In this document: positions 47,703-57,702 of the stretch, piece after piece
Position numbering within the stretch: position 1 is the first letter of the stretch
Layout: each line of letters begins with the position of its first letter
Assembly: GCF_000014805.1 (NCBI RefSeq)
Contig: NC_008570.1
Location: forward strand, 1,865,001-1,929,000
From: Aeromonas hydrophila subsp. hydrophila ATCC 7966
Lineage (GTDB): Bacteria > Pseudomonadota > Gammaproteobacteria > Enterobacterales > Aeromonadaceae
DNA: 64,000 nucleotides
Direction: 5' to 3'
Position numbers and translations under genes: made by a program
The notes under the pieces: model-generated
Seen by the model: only the letters and a program-made list of their open reading frames with translations
What the model was told of the DNA's origin: nothing
The model's database searches: none

Positions 47703-49550
47703 ATGGCATTACTGCAAATCGCCGAGCCCGGCCAGAGCGCCGCACCTCATCAGCACAAACGTGCCGTTGGCATCGATCTTGGCACTACCAACTCGCTGGT
47801 CGCCGCCGTGCGTAGCGGTCAGGCCGATACCCTCTGCGACGAGCAGGGGCGTGATCTGCTGCCCTCCGTCGTGCATTACCAGGCTGATACCATCCGGGTC
47901 GGCGTCGATGCCAAGCGCGAGGCCGCCCTCGACCCGCACAACACCATCGTTTCCGCCAAGCGGATGATGGGCAAGGCGCTGGCCGACATCGATACCCGCC
48001 AGCAGCCCTATCAATTCGTGGCAGCCGACAACGGCATGCCGCAACTGCAGACCCGTCAAGGGCTGGTCAACCCGGTTCAGGTCTCGGCCGAAATACTCAA
48101 AAAGCTGGCCGAGCGGGGCGCTGCCGCCCTCGGTGGCGATCTCGACGGCGTGGTCATCACAGTGCCCGCCTATTTCGATGACGCCCAGCGCCAGGGCACC
48201 AAGGATGCGGCCCGACTGGCCGGTCTGCACGTGCTGCGCCTGCTCAACGAGCCGACTGCGGCCGCGATTGCCTATGGCCTCGACTCCGGTCAGGAAGGGG
48301 TGATCGCTGTTTATGACCTGGGTGGCGGCACCTTCGATATCTCCATCCTGCGTCTACATCGCGGGGTGTTTGAAGTGATGGCCACCGGCGGCGATTCGGC
48401 CCTCGGCGGCGATGATTTCGATCACCTGCTGGCAGACTGGTTGAAAGAACAAGCCGGTTTGACTGGCGAGCTGGATGCCCGTCTGCAGCGCGAGCTGCTG
48501 GATGTGGCCGCCGCGGTCAAACACGGTCTGACGGACGCCGACGCCGTTCCCTGCACCTTTGCCGGCTGGCAGGGCTCTGTCACCCGCAGTCAGTTTGACG
48601 AGCTGATCCAGCCGCTGGTCAAGCGCACCCTGCTGGCCTGCCGCCGCGCCCTGCGCGATGCGGGGCTCGAGCAGGAAGAAGTGCTGGAAGTGGTGATGGT
48701 CGGCGGTTCGACCCGGGTGCCGCTGGTGCGCGAGCTGGTGGGTGAGTTCTTCCAGCGTCCCCCCTTGACCAGCATCGACCCCGACAAGGTGGTGGCCATC
48801 GGTGCCGCCATCCAGGCCGACATCCTGGTGGGCAACAAGCCTGACGCCGAGATGCTGCTGCTGGACGTGATCCCGCTCTCTCTGGGTCTTGAGACCATGG
48901 GCGGTCTCGCCGAGAAGGTGATCCCGCGCAATACCACCATTCCGGTGGCCCGCGCCCAGGAGTTCACCACCTTCAAGGATGGCCAGACCGCGATGGCGAT
49001 CCACGTGGTGCAGGGCGAGCGCGAGCTGGTGGCCGATTGCCGATCCTTGGCCCGCTTCACCCTGACCGGCATTCCGCCCATGGTGGCCGGTGCCGCCCAC
49101 ATTCGCGTCACCTTCCAGGTGGATGCGGACGGTCTGCTGTCGGTCAGTGCCATGGAGAAATCCTCCGGCGTGCAGGCCGAGATCCAGGTCAAGCCCTCCT
49201 ATGGACTGGGTGAGGATGACATCCTCAACATGCTGAGCGCCTCCATCGCCAATGCCCAGCAGGACATGGATGCCCGCATGCTGGCGGAGCAGCAGGTCGA
49301 GGCCGACCGGGTGGTCGAGAGTCTCAACGCCGCGCTGGCTGCCGATGGCGAGGCTTTATTGAGCCCCGCCGAGCGGGCCGAGCTGGATGCCGCCATCGCC
49401 CATCTGCTGACCATGCGCAGCACGGGCACCACCAACCAGATCAAAGAGGCCATCGAGGCGGCGGATGCTGCCAGTGGCGAATTTGCAGCCCGCCGGATGG
49501 ATGCCTCCATCCGCAAGGTGCTGACCGGACAAAACGTCAACAAGGTGTAA
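47703..49550 (+). CDS. hscA: Fe-S chaperone HscA
   Basis: 615 residues (E. coli 616). Hsp70-type ATPase: [16 protein letters not shown] (phosphate 1), [14 protein letters not shown] (phosphate 2), [16 protein letters not shown] (adenosine) and the SBD hinge [17 protein letters not shown]. Binds IscU's LPPVK and releases clusters. 28 bases after hscB. Start [15 protein letters not shown] is typical. Confidence 0.97.
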   Translation: MALLQIAEPGQSAAPHQHKRAVGIDLGTTNSLVAAVRSGQADTLCDEQGRDLLPSVVHYQADTIRVGVDAKREAALDPHNTIVSAKRMMGKALADIDTRQQPYQFVAADNGMPQLQTRQGLVNPVQVSAEILKKLAERGAAALGGDLDGVVITVPAYFDDAQRQGTKDAARLAGLHVLRLLNEPTAAAIAYGLDSGQEGVIAVYDLGGGTFDISILRLHRGVFEVMATGGDSALGGDDFDHLLADWLKEQAGLTGELDARLQRELLDVAAAVKHGLTDADAVPCTFAGWQGSVTRSQFDELIQPLVKRTLLACRRALRDAGLEQEEVLEVVMVGGSTRVPLVRELVGEFFQRPPLTSIDPDKVVAIGAAIQADILVGNKPDAEMLLLDVIPLSLGLETMGGLAEKVIPRNTTIPVARAQEFTTFKDGQTAMAIHVVQGERELVADCRSLARFTLTGIPPMVAGAAHIRVTFQVDADGLLSVSAMEKSSGVQAEIQVKPSYGLGEDDILNMLSASIANAQQDMDARMLAEQQVEADRVVESLNAALAADGEALLSPAERAELDAAIAHLLTMRSTGTTNQIKEAIEAADAASGEFAARRMDASIRKVLTGQNVNKV

Positions 49551-49551
49551 T

Positions 49552-49890
49552 ATGCCAAAACTGATTATTCTGCCCCATCCCGAGCTCTGTCCGGACGGCG
49601 CGGCCCTCGAAGGCGCGACCGGTGAAACCATTCTGGACATCGCGCTGCGCAACGGCATCGAGATCGAGCACGCCTGCGAGAAGTCCTGCGCCTGTACCAC
49701 CTGCCACTGCGTGGTGCGGGAAGGCTTCGACTCCCTCGAGCCGAGCGACGAGCTGGAAGACGACATGCTGGACAAGGCGTGGGGACTGGAGCCGGAATCC
49801 CGTCTCAGCTGCCAGGCCAGACTGGCGGACGAGGATCTGGTGGTGGAACTGCCCAAGTACACCCTGAATCTGGCGTCTGAGCGCCATTGA
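49552..49890 (+). CDS. fdx: ISC-type [2Fe-2S] ferredoxin
   Basis: 112 residues (E. coli 111). Cluster ligands in HACEKSCACTTCHCVV and, further on, RLSCQARL. Provides electrons for cluster assembly. The ATG overlaps the end of hscA closely (one base between). Last gene of the isc operon; iscX, usually next, is not found before the terminator at 49957. Confidence 0.96.
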   Translation: MPKLIILPHPELCPDGAALEGATGETILDIALRNGIEIEHACEKSCACTTCHCVVREGFDSLEPSDELEDDMLDKAWGLEPESRLSCQARLADEDLVVELPKYTLNLASERH

Positions 49891-49956
49891 TGACCCCTTA
49901 ATTACACATGAGTGAATTGCGCGTGCAGCATCTCGTGGTGCAGTAATGATATGGTG

Positions 49957-49990
49957 AAGGCCGTGACCCTTGAGGGAGCGGCCTTTTTTG
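49957..49990 (+). terminator. Terminator of the isc operon
   Basis: AAGGCCG (49957-49963) pairs with CGGCCTT (49979-49985), followed by a T-run. Confidence 0.8.
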
Positions 49991-50047
49991 TGCCCGTGAT
50001 TTCCCTATTCGTTGATGAAAGTGCCAATAAAAAGGAAGCAAGAGAAC

Positions 50048-51349
50048 ATGGCTGACATGATGAACGTACGGTTGTCTTCCCAGGCTGCCGCCGCCCACTG
50101 GGGCGAGGGTGCCCTGCTCAGTTTCAACGGCGACGAAGCCCATCTCCATCTGGGCAGCGGCCAGGAGAAGGAGGCGCTGCGCGCCATCCAGCGCGCTGCC
50201 AGACGACTCGAGTCGAGCGGCATCAAGCGCATCAAGCTGGTGGGTGAGGGCTGGAACGGGGAGCGTCGCTACGCCTTTGCCCAGGGCTTCTATGCCGCCA
50301 AGGGGGTTCGCGAGCTCGATTTCGGCGAGCAGAGCGACCAGGAGGCTGCCGAGCTGGCTGCCTTGCTCAAAGCGACCCGCTGGGTGCGCGAAGTGACCAA
50401 CGGCTGCCCGCAGGAGATCTACCCCATGAGCCTGGCGGAATCCGCCCTGCTGCTCATCCGCAGTCTCGCCGGTGACAAGGTGACCGCTCGCATTACCGCC
50501 GGGGAGGCGCTGCAGGAGGCCGGTCACATCGGGATCTGGTCGGTGGGCCGCGGCAGCGAGCGCGAGCCGGTGCTGCTGGAACTCGACTACAACCCGACCG
50601 GGGATGCCAATGCCCCCGTGCTGGCGGCGCTGGTGGGCAAGGGGATCACCTTCGATTCCGGCGGCTACTCCATGAAGTCCTCCGACAACATGCTGCCGAT
50701 GAAGTCCGACATGGGCGGCGCCGCCATGGTGACCGGCGCGCTGGCGCTGGCCATCAGCCGCGGCCTGAACAAGCGGGTGAAACTCATCCTCTGCTGCGCC
50801 GAGAACCTGGTCTCCGGCCATGCCTTCAAGCTCGGCGACATCCTCACCTATCGCAACGGCATCTCGGTCGAGATCCAGAACACCGATGCGGAAGGCCGCC
50901 TGGTGCTGGCTGACGGCCTGCTGGCCGCCAGCGAAAGCGGGGCTGCCTATATCCTCGACGCCGCTACCCTCACTGGCGCCGCCAAGACCGCGCTGGGTCG
51001 CGACTACAACGCCGTGTTTGCCCTTGATGAGGCCGAGCAGGCCCGCGCGCTGGCAGCCGCCAAAGCCGAAAACGAGCAGGCCTGGGCGCTGCCGCTGGAG
51101 CCGTGGCACGCAGGCCAGCTCACCTCTGCCTTTGCCGAGTTGGGCAATGTGGCGTCCGCCGAAGGCACCGCCGGTGCCACCACCGCGGCGGCCTTCCTGT
51201 CGCGCTTCGTGCGTGACGAAGGCAAGGGCTGGGTGCACCTGGATCTGGCCGCCTCCTATCAAAAATCGGGCAATGACCTGTGGGCGACCGGTGCCAAGGG
51301 TCACGGCCTGCGTACCATCGCTCGCTGGTTGCAGGAGGTGAGTGAATGA
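50048..51349 (+). CDS. pepB: Peptidase B (M17 leucyl-type aminopeptidase)
   Basis: 433 residues (E. coli PepB 427). Cytosolic Mn/Zn aminopeptidase of family M17 acting on N-terminal residues of small peptides. Metal and catalytic motifs: LVGKGITFDSGGYSMK (Lys, Asp), MKSDMGGAAMVTGAL and NTDAEGRLVLADGL (signature octapeptide), all intact. The start MADMMNVRLSS is chosen; the frame runs a few codons further upstream, and MMNVRL three codons on is possible. Same position after fdx as in enterics. Immediately followed by a relic and then a second full-length homologue. Confidence 0.93.
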   Translation: MADMMNVRLSSQAAAAHWGEGALLSFNGDEAHLHLGSGQEKEALRAIQRAARRLESSGIKRIKLVGEGWNGERRYAFAQGFYAAKGVRELDFGEQSDQEAAELAALLKATRWVREVTNGCPQEIYPMSLAESALLLIRSLAGDKVTARITAGEALQEAGHIGIWSVGRGSEREPVLLELDYNPTGDANAPVLAALVGKGITFDSGGYSMKSSDNMLPMKSDMGGAAMVTGALALAISRGLNKRVKLILCCAENLVSGHAFKLGDILTYRNGISVEIQNTDAEGRLVLADGLLAASESGAAYILDAATLTGAAKTALGRDYNAVFALDEAEQARALAAAKAENEQAWALPLEPWHAGQLTSAFAELGNVASAEGTAGATTAAAFLSRFVRDEGKGWVHLDLAASYQKSGNDLWATGAKGHGLRTIARWLQEVSE

Positions 51350-51456
51350 GAGTCTGGCTGAATCAAGAATTTGGTGAAGGCTTTGGACAATCGGCAAAAA
51401 GTGCCACGGCCTGCGTATTATCTGTCACCCGCTGGCTGCAGGAGGTGAGTGCATGA
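51346..51456 (+). pseudogene. Relic of a third pepB copy (36-codon fused remnant)
   Basis: A short frame of 36 codons starts in the pepB stop (ATGA) and ends in the start of the next gene (ATGA). Its first nine residues (MRVWLNQEF) resemble the start of the downstream paralogue (MNIWLSREF), and its end (RWLQEVSA) the end of the upstream gene (RWLQEVSE). DNA similarity to the upstream 3' end covers about the last 50 bases, with a four-base indel. The 1.2-kb middle is gone. Most simply an internal deletion in a former tandem copy. It may still be translated as a coupling peptide. Confidence 0.7.
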
Positions 51457-52736
51457 ACATCTGGTTGAGCCGAGAATTTGCCGCTCCCGAGTGGGGTGAG
51501 GGGGCGCTGCTCTCCCACCGCGCCGACGGCATGGTGATCCATCTGGTGACCGCCAGCCCCTTGCTGGATATCCAGCAGGCGGCACGGCGTCTGTGCAGTC
51601 AGGGGATCCAGCAGGTGGTGCTGGCCGGTCACTGGGAGCGCGAGCAGCAGTGGGCCTTTGCCCAAGGGCTGCAGACCCCCAAGGTGGAGGTCGAGCTGCA
51701 GTGGGCCACTTCATCCGAGGAGGATCGGGAGGAGCTGGAGGCGCGCTGGCTGTGCGGGCGCTGGGTGCGGGAGATGACCAATGCCACGCCGGAACAGCTG
51801 GGGCCGCTGGAGCTGGCGGTTGAAGCTGCCGCCTTCATCACCGAGTTGGCGCCGGACCGGATCAGTCATCGCATCCTCAAGGGGGAAGCCTTGCAGCAGG
51901 CGGGTTGGGTCGGTCTCTATCAGGTCGGCCGTGGCAGCGAGCGCGAGCCCGTGCTGCTGGAGCTGGACTTCAACCCGAGCAAGGATCCCAAAGCCCCGGT
52001 GGCGGCAGCGCTGGTGGGCAAGGGCATCACCTTCGACTCTGGCGGCTACTCCATGAAGACCTCCCAGGGCATGCTGACCATGAAGCACGACATGGGCGGT
52101 GCCGCCATCGTGACTGGCGCCCTGGCGCTGGCTATTCTGCGCGGCCTCGACAAGCGGGTGAAGCTCATCCTCTGCTGCGCCGAGAACCTGGTCTCCGGTC
52201 ACGCCTACAAGCTGGGCGACATCCTCACCTACAAGAACGGCACCACGGTGGAGATCGTGAACACCGACGCCGAGGGGCGGCTGGTGCTGGCCGACGGCCT
52301 GCAGCTGGCCGGGGATTCCGGTGCGCCGCTGGTCATCGACGCCGCGACCCTCACCGGGGCGGCGGTGATGGCGCTGGGGGGGCGTTACAACGCCCTGTTC
52401 GGGCTGGACAAGGGGCTGGTGAGCCGCGCCATGGGTTATGCGGATGCCGAACAGGAACCCGCCTGGCCGCTGCCGCTGGAACCCTGGCATCGCCAGCAGT
52501 GCCCGTCCCACTATGCCGACACCGCCAACAGCCGGCCCGTGCCGGGTGGCGGTCCGGGTGGTGCCTCCAACGCGGCGGGCTTCCTCTCCCGCTTTGTCGC
52601 CAATGAGGGGCAGGGCTGGCTGCACGTTGATCTCGCTGCCTGTTTCAGCGAGAACGGTGACAACCTGTGGGCGCCGGGGGCCAACACCCTGGGGATGCGC
52701 ACCATCGCCCACACCCTGCTGGCGGAGGTCCGCTGA
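51453..52736 (+). CDS. Second PepB-like M17 aminopeptidase (tandem paralogue)
   Basis: 427 residues, clearly homologous to the pepB gene just upstream over its whole length. All M17 motifs are intact: LVGKGITFDSGGYSMK, MKHDMGGAAIVTGAL, NTDAEGRLVLADGL. It diverges most in the N-terminal domain, which sets specificity and oligomerisation, and in the C-terminal loop (PVPGGGPGGASNAAG). GGAGGTGAGTGC precedes the ATG, and this ribosome site lies inside the relic frame. Old duplication with both copies kept, suggesting different peptide preferences (inference). Confidence 0.9.
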   Translation: MNIWLSREFAAPEWGEGALLSHRADGMVIHLVTASPLLDIQQAARRLCSQGIQQVVLAGHWEREQQWAFAQGLQTPKVEVELQWATSSEEDREELEARWLCGRWVREMTNATPEQLGPLELAVEAAAFITELAPDRISHRILKGEALQQAGWVGLYQVGRGSEREPVLLELDFNPSKDPKAPVAAALVGKGITFDSGGYSMKTSQGMLTMKHDMGGAAIVTGALALAILRGLDKRVKLILCCAENLVSGHAYKLGDILTYKNGTTVEIVNTDAEGRLVLADGLQLAGDSGAPLVIDAATLTGAAVMALGGRYNALFGLDKGLVSRAMGYADAEQEPAWPLPLEPWHRQQCPSHYADTANSRPVPGGGPGGASNAAGFLSRFVANEGQGWLHVDLAACFSENGDNLWAPGANTLGMRTIAHTLLAEVR

Positions 52737-52747
52737 CCGGCAACGAC

Positions 52748-52770
52748 AAGGGCACCTGCGGGTGCCCTTT
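52748..52770 (+). terminator. Terminator after the pepB pair
   Basis: AAGGGCACC / GGTGCCCTT with a TGCG loop and a short T tail. Confidence 0.75.
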
Positions 52771-52945
52771 CGACAGGGGGAGGGTGGGCAATAGCCTGGG
52801 TTTCAGGGGGTTAACATGACTATCGTGCACAAGCGCACATTTTTTCCTGCCGGCCTGGGCCAAGATGAGTGGTGATGTTGTTTTAGGGAAGAATTTGTTT
52901 AATAAAAAGTTGCTTTTCTGTGTGTTATTTCGCTTTTTGTTTACG

Positions 52946-52951
52946 TATAAT
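52946..52951 (+). promoter_or_regulatory. Probable -10 element of ndk
   Basis: A TATAAT hexamer 55 bases before ndk in an AT-rich stretch; no convincing -35 at standard spacing. Confidence 0.4.
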
Positions 52952-53005
52952 CGCCGCCGAACATGGATTCTAACAATAAATCTCTGTAGTTAAGGAAAGA
53001 TCTCA

Positions 53006-53434
53006 ATGGCCATCGAACGTACCTTCTCCATCATCAAGCCGGATGCCGTCAGCAAGAACCTGATCGGTGCCATCTACAACCGTTTCGAGAGCGCTGGCCT
53101 GAAAGTCATCGCCGCCAAGATGCTGCACATGAGCAGCGAGCAAGCCGCCGGTTTCTATGCCGAGCACCAGGGCAAGCCTTTCTATGACGGCCTGGTCAGC
53201 TTCATGACCTCCGGCCCTGTCATGATCCAGGTGCTGGAAGGCGAAGAGGCGATCCGTCGCCACCGTGAAATCATGGGCGCCACCAACCCGAAAGAGGCCC
53301 TGGCCGGCACCCTGCGCGCCTGCTTCGCCGAGAGCATCGACCGCAACGCCGTGCACGGCTCCGATGCACCGGCCTCCGCTGCCCGTGAAATCGCCTACTT
53401 CTTCTCCGACGCCGAGATCTGCCCGCGCGGCTGA
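53006..53434 (+). CDS. ndk: Nucleoside diphosphate kinase
   Basis: 142 residues (E. coli 143). Transfers the gamma phosphate of NTPs to NDPs through a phospho-histidine: the His in [31 protein letters not shown] is the standard N-terminus. AAGGAAAGATCTCA before the ATG. Monocistronic, with a terminator after it. Confidence 0.97.
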   Translation: MAIERTFSIIKPDAVSKNLIGAIYNRFESAGLKVIAAKMLHMSSEQAAGFYAEHQGKPFYDGLVSFMTSGPVMIQVLEGEEAIRRHREIMGATNPKEALAGTLRACFAESIDRNAVHGSDAPASAAREIAYFFSDAEICPRG

Positions 53435-53453
53435 TTTCTGTCGAAAGAACCCC

Positions 53454-53481
53454 AAGGGAGCCTCGGCTCCCTTTTGTTTTT
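53454..53481 (+). terminator. Terminator of ndk
   Basis: AAGGGAGCC / GGCTCCCTT around a two-base loop, followed by TTGTTTTTT. Confidence 0.8.
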
Positions 53482-53602
53482 TGGTCATTCGGTCAATATC
53501 CACTTATTCTCCAGGTGGAAAGCCGGACCCATAATTTGTACAATGCCGCCCCCTGACGTAGGTCAGCCGATAATTTATGAAGTGTGTGAGCTGAGGCCCT
53601 TG

Positions 53603-54706
53603 ATGAGCGAAACAAAAACCAACCTGCTGGATCTTGATCGGGATGCCATGCGTGCCTTCTTCGTCGAACTGGGCGAGAAGCCGTTTCGGGCAGATCAGGT
53701 GATGAAGTGGATCTATCACTTTGGTTGTGATGATTTCGATCAGATGAACAACGTCAACAAGGTGCTGCGCGAGCGCCTCAAGGCGATCGCCGAGATCCGG
53801 GCGCCGGAAGTGAGCCGTGAACAGCGCTCCTCCGACGGCACCATCAAGTGGGCGCTGCAGGTCGGCGGTCAGGAGGTGGAGACCGTCTACATTCCGGAAG
53901 AGGATCGGGCGACCCTGTGCGTCTCCTCCCAGGTAGGCTGCGCCCTGGAGTGCAAGTTCTGCTCTACCGCCCAGCAAGGCTTCAACCGCAACCTGAAAGT
54001 CTCCGAGATCATCGGCCAGGTATGGCGCGCCGCCAAGATCGTCGGCGGCAAGCGTCCCATCACCAACGTGGTGATGATGGGGATGGGCGAGCCGCTGCTC
54101 AACCTCGCCAACGTGGTACCGGCCATGCGCCTGATGATGGACGACTTTGGCTACGGCATCTCCAAGCGTCGGGTGACCATCTCCACCTCCGGCGTGGTGC
54201 CGGCGCTGGACATGCTGGGCGACCAGATTGACGTGGCCCTGGCCATCTCCCTGCACGCGCCCAACGACAAGCTGCGCTCCGAGATCATGCCGATCAACGA
54301 CAAGTACAACATCGAGGAGTTCCTCGCCGGTGTCCGTCGCTACCTTGGCAAGTCCAACGCCAACGGCGGCCGGGTGACCGTGGAATATGTGCTGCTCGAT
54401 CATATCAATGACGACATGCAGCACGCCCACGAGCTGGCCAAGGTGCTCAAGGATACCCCTAGCAAGATCAACCTGATCCCGTTCAACCCCTTCCCGGGCA
54501 ACCCCTATGGCAAGCCGAGCAACAGCCGTATCGACCGTTTTTCCAAGGTATTGATGGAGTACGGCTTCACTGTCATCGTCCGCAAGACCCGTGGCGACGA
54601 CATCGATGCGGCCTGTGGCCAGCTGGTGGGGGAGGTGATCGATCGCACCAAGCGCACCATGAAAAATCGGATGCAACAGGATGGGATTTCCGTCAAAATG
54701 GTTTAA
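53603..54706 (+). CDS. rlmN: Dual-specificity 23S rRNA/tRNA adenosine C2-methyltransferase RlmN
   Basis: 367 residues (E. coli 384). Radical-SAM enzyme forming m2A2503 in 23S rRNA and m2A37 in some tRNAs. CxxxCxxC cluster motif in [27 protein letters not shown]; the second catalytic Cys is in [12 protein letters not shown]. Start [20 protein letters not shown] follows TGAGGCCCTTG; the frame extends far upstream without support. It precedes pilW by 27 bases, so the two may be co-transcribed. Confidence 0.96.
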   Translation: MSETKTNLLDLDRDAMRAFFVELGEKPFRADQVMKWIYHFGCDDFDQMNNVNKVLRERLKAIAEIRAPEVSREQRSSDGTIKWALQVGGQEVETVYIPEEDRATLCVSSQVGCALECKFCSTAQQGFNRNLKVSEIIGQVWRAAKIVGGKRPITNVVMMGMGEPLLNLANVVPAMRLMMDDFGYGISKRRVTISTSGVVPALDMLGDQIDVALAISLHAPNDKLRSEIMPINDKYNIEEFLAGVRRYLGKSNANGGRVTVEYVLLDHINDDMQHAHELAKVLKDTPSKINLIPFNPFPGNPYGKPSNSRIDRFSKVLMEYGFTVIVRKTRGDDIDAACGQLVGEVIDRTKRTMKNRMQQDGISVKMV

Positions 54707-54733
54707 CTTGCTAAGCCATTGTATAGTCAGGGA

Positions 54734-55510
54734 ATGGATACACGTACATTGATCGTAGTGGCAGCGCTCTGCGCGCTGCCAGGCTGTGTTACCGAGACCA
54801 CTTACGCTGGCCAGAATTCCACCCAGCGTGAAGTGGGTCCCGATCTCAAGGCGGCAGCCCAGACCCGTCTGGATTTGGGTATTCAATATCTGCAACAGGG
54901 GAACGCCGAGCAGGCCAAGTTCAACCTTGACCGCGCGCTGCAGTATGACCCTGCCAACCCTCAGGTTTACGTCGGTTTTGCCTACTTCTACCAGCAGGTG
55001 GAAGATTTCAAGGCGGCCGAAGAGAGCTACAAGAAAGCCCTTGCCATGGATCCGTCCAATGCTGACGCGATGAACAACTATGGCGCCTTCCTTTGCAATC
55101 GTGGTCGCTTCGACGAGGCGGAAAAGGCCTTCCTGCAGGCCGTCAGCCAGCCCAACTACATCAAGATTGCCGATACCTATGAAAACGCGGCACTTTGCGC
55201 CGCGCAAAATCGCAGAAATGATAAAGCAAGCGAGTATTATCGCTTGGCCTTGGGGTATAATCCCCGCAATCCAAGGTTATTGCTGGACATGGCGGAGCTT
55301 TCCATGAAAGATGGCAAGCTGCCTGATGTGCAGGCCTATCTCGCCCGTTTTGCCGATGTGTCAGACGAGAACGAGAACAGTCTCTGGTTGAGATTGCGGC
55401 TGGCGCAGGCCATGGACAAACCGGCACTACTTCACCAATTCGGGACTGAGCTGGTAAGGCAATATCCCACTTCGCAACAAGCCAAGCGTTACTTAGCCAA
55501 TGACTACTGA
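54734..55510 (+). CDS. pilW: Type IV pilus biogenesis lipoprotein PilW (PilF)
   Basis: 258 residues. Lipobox ALPGC, lipidated Cys C18. Several TPRs: LDLGIQYLQQGNAEQAKFNL, YVGFAYFYQQVEDFKAAEES, NNYGAFLCNRGRFDEAEKAF and YYRLALGYNPRNPRLLLDM. The pilotin helps the PilQ secretin multimerise in the outer membrane. ATG 54734 with GGGA very close; an upstream TTG is a poorer alternative. Overlaps rodZ by 11 bases. No other pil genes in the window, as is usual for this locus. Confidence 0.9.
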   Translation: MDTRTLIVVAALCALPGCVTETTYAGQNSTQREVGPDLKAAAQTRLDLGIQYLQQGNAEQAKFNLDRALQYDPANPQVYVGFAYFYQQVEDFKAAEESYKKALAMDPSNADAMNNYGAFLCNRGRFDEAEKAFLQAVSQPNYIKIADTYENAALCAAQNRRNDKASEYYRLALGYNPRNPRLLLDMAELSMKDGKLPDVQAYLARFADVSDENENSLWLRLRLAQAMDKPALLHQFGTELVRQYPTSQQAKRYLANDY

Positions 55511-56438
55511 ACAGCCACACGATTTTCAAGACGACTCCCAGGCAGTTGGCCCAGGCCAGCTGCTGCGCAACGCCCGTGAACAGCTCGGCTGGACACGAGA
55601 ACAGGTTGCGTCTCGCATTCACCTTCGTCTGACCCTGATTGCCGCGATCGAATCGGATACGTATGACAAGCATACGTCCCATACCTTCATTCGCGGTTAT
55701 CTGCGTACTTATGCCAAGCTGGTCGGTATCCCGGAAGAGACCATCCTCGCGGCTTATGACAAGCTGGGGCTGACTCCCCCCGACAACATCGACATGCAGA
55801 GCTTCTCCCGTCGCTCCCGTCAGCAGGCCAACGACAGCCGCCTCAAGGTCGTCACCTGGCTGGTGATCCTGGTGCTGATCGCACTCTCCGTCGCCTGGTG
55901 GTGGCAGAGCACGGCGCGTCGCTCCGCCGGTGACGAGGCCCTGGCCGCGACTGAAATGGGCGCAACCAGCAACACCCCGAGCGCCACAGTGCCGCCGGCG
56001 GTGGACGTGGCTGACCCTGTGGTTGCTCCGGCAACTTCCGCTGCGGCCGCGACCTCGGCTGATCCCGTAGTGAGCGCCGCTGCGACCACGCTGCCGGTCG
56101 ATGCCAGCAGCGCCGTGGCGACCACGGCGGTTGCGACCTCTGCCGCCACTGCCACGCAACCGGCTGCCGATACCGCCGCGAGCGAGCCGGCCAAGGTGCC
56201 TCAGCTGAAGATGAGCTTCACCGCCGACTGCTGGCTGGATGTCAAGGATGCCAAGGGCAAGACCCTGTTCAGCGGCCTCAAGAAGGCCAATGACGAACTG
56301 GTACTGGAAGGACCCGAGCCGCTCAAATTCATCATTGGTGCGCCCATGGCCGTCAATATCGAATATCAGGGCAAGTCCATCGACATGAGCCGTTACAACA
56401 ACGGCCGGACTGCTCGCCTCTCACTGCCGCAGGAGTAA
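55500..56438 (+). CDS. rodZ: Cytoskeletal protein RodZ
   Basis: 312 residues. N-terminal HTH ([20 protein letters not shown], about residues 20-90) that contacts MreB, one membrane helix about residues 117-135 ([19 protein letters not shown]), an about 90-residue low-complexity Ala/Thr/Val/Pro linker in the periplasm, and a C-terminal DUF4115 domain ([19 protein letters not shown]). Keeps rod shape with MreBCD. Its start lies inside pilW, so translation is probably coupled. Followed by ispG 10 bases later. Confidence 0.94.
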   Translation: MTTEQPHDFQDDSQAVGPGQLLRNAREQLGWTREQVASRIHLRLTLIAAIESDTYDKHTSHTFIRGYLRTYAKLVGIPEETILAAYDKLGLTPPDNIDMQSFSRRSRQQANDSRLKVVTWLVILVLIALSVAWWWQSTARRSAGDEALAATEMGATSNTPSATVPPAVDVADPVVAPATSAAAATSADPVVSAAATTLPVDASSAVATTAVATSAATATQPAADTAASEPAKVPQLKMSFTADCWLDVKDAKGKTLFSGLKKANDELVLEGPEPLKFIIGAPMAVNIEYQGKSIDMSRYNNGRTARLSLPQE

Positions 56439-56448
56439 TCTGTCCGCC

Positions 56449-57564
56449 ATGTCCGCTCACGAATCTCCCATCATTCGTCGTAAATCCAGGCAGATCATGG
56501 TCGGTAATGTACCGGTTGGGGGCGATGCCCCCATCACGGTGCAGACCATGACCAACACCAAGACCACGGACGTGGCCGCCACCGTCGAGCAGATCCAGCG
56601 GATCGAGCGGGTTGGCGCCGACATAGTTCGGGTCTCGGTGCCCACCATGGAAGCGGCGGAAGCCTTCAAGCTCATCAAGCAGCAGACCCGCATTCCCATC
56701 GTCGCCGATATCCATTTCGACTACCGCATCGCCCTGAAAGTGGCCGAATACGGTGCCGATTGCCTGCGCATCAACCCTGGCAACATCGGCAACGAGGAGC
56801 GGGTCCGCGCCGTGGTCGACTGCGCCCGTCACTACAACATCCCGATCCGCATCGGCGTCAATGGCGGCTCGCTGGAGAAAGACATTCAGGAGAAGTACGG
56901 TGAACCGACCCCGGAGGCGCTGCTCGAGTCAGCCATGCGCCACGTGGACTATCTGGATCGTCTGAACTTCGACAACTTCAAGGTGAGCGTCAAGGCGTCC
57001 GACGTCTTCCTGGCGGTCGGCGCCTATCGCCTGCTGGCCAAGCAGATTGAACAGCCGCTGCACCTTGGCATCACCGAAGCGGGCGGTTTTCGCGCCGGCG
57101 CGGTGAAGTCCGCCATCGGTCTTGGCATGCTGCTGAGCGAAGGCATCGGCGACACCCTGCGCATCTCGCTGGCGGCCGATCCGGTGGAAGAGATCAAGGT
57201 GGGTTTCGACATCCTGAAATCCCTGCGCATCCGCTCCCGCGGCATCAACTTCATCGCCTGTCCCTCCTGCTCCCGCCAGGAGTTCGACGTCATCGGTACG
57301 GTCAACGCTCTGGAAGAGCGGCTGGAAGACATCATCACCCCGATGGATGTCTCCATCATCGGCTGTGTGGTGAACGGCCCGGGTGAGGCGCTGGTCTCGG
57401 ATCTGGGCCTGGCAGGGGCGGCCAACAAGAGCGCTTTCTATGAGGGTGGTCAGCGGGTGGACCGGCTCGACAACAAGGATCTCATCCCGATCCTGGAGCG
57501 CCGCATTCGCGCCCGGGCCGCCATGCTGGATCCGGCCAACCAGATCCAGGTGGACGAGGGTTGA
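56449..57564 (+). CDS. ispG: 4-hydroxy-3-methylbut-2-enyl diphosphate synthase IspG
   Basis: 371 residues (E. coli GcpE 372). [4Fe-4S] enzyme of the MEP isoprenoid pathway, converting MEcPP to HMBPP. Cluster cysteines in [12 protein letters not shown] and [14 protein letters not shown]-terminal TIM barrel with [23 protein letters not shown] 56449; AGGAG lies 13 bases upstream, rather far. Same order rodZ-ispG-hisS as in enterics. Isoprenoids made here feed ubiquinone side chains. Confidence 0.96.
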   Translation: MSAHESPIIRRKSRQIMVGNVPVGGDAPITVQTMTNTKTTDVAATVEQIQRIERVGADIVRVSVPTMEAAEAFKLIKQQTRIPIVADIHFDYRIALKVAEYGADCLRINPGNIGNEERVRAVVDCARHYNIPIRIGVNGGSLEKDIQEKYGEPTPEALLESAMRHVDYLDRLNFDNFKVSVKASDVFLAVGAYRLLAKQIEQPLHLGITEAGGFRAGAVKSAIGLGMLLSEGIGDTLRISLAADPVEEIKVGFDILKSLRIRSRGINFIACPSCSRQEFDVIGTVNALEERLEDIITPMDVSIIGCVVNGPGEALVSDLGLAGAANKSAFYEGGQRVDRLDNKDLIPILERRIRARAAMLDPANQIQVDEG

Positions 57565-57637
57565 GCAACCAAGGGCCACTCAGGGTGGCCCTGTCTTTAG
57601 GTTGCTGATTTTACATCCCGCATTGGAATACCCTGAT

Positions 57638-57666
57638 TTTACCTCGGGGTCGAAAATCCCTATAAT
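57638..57666 (+). promoter_or_regulatory. Sigma-70 promoter of hisS
   Basis: -35 TTTACC (57638-57643), 17-base spacer, -10 TATAAT (57661-57666), 37 bases before the hisS GTG. The motif ATTTTAC occurs three times nearby (57607, 57636, 57674). Confidence 0.75.
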
Positions 57667-57702
57667 GCGGCCAAATTTTACCTCTTTTTCTCGAGTATCA
57701 AC

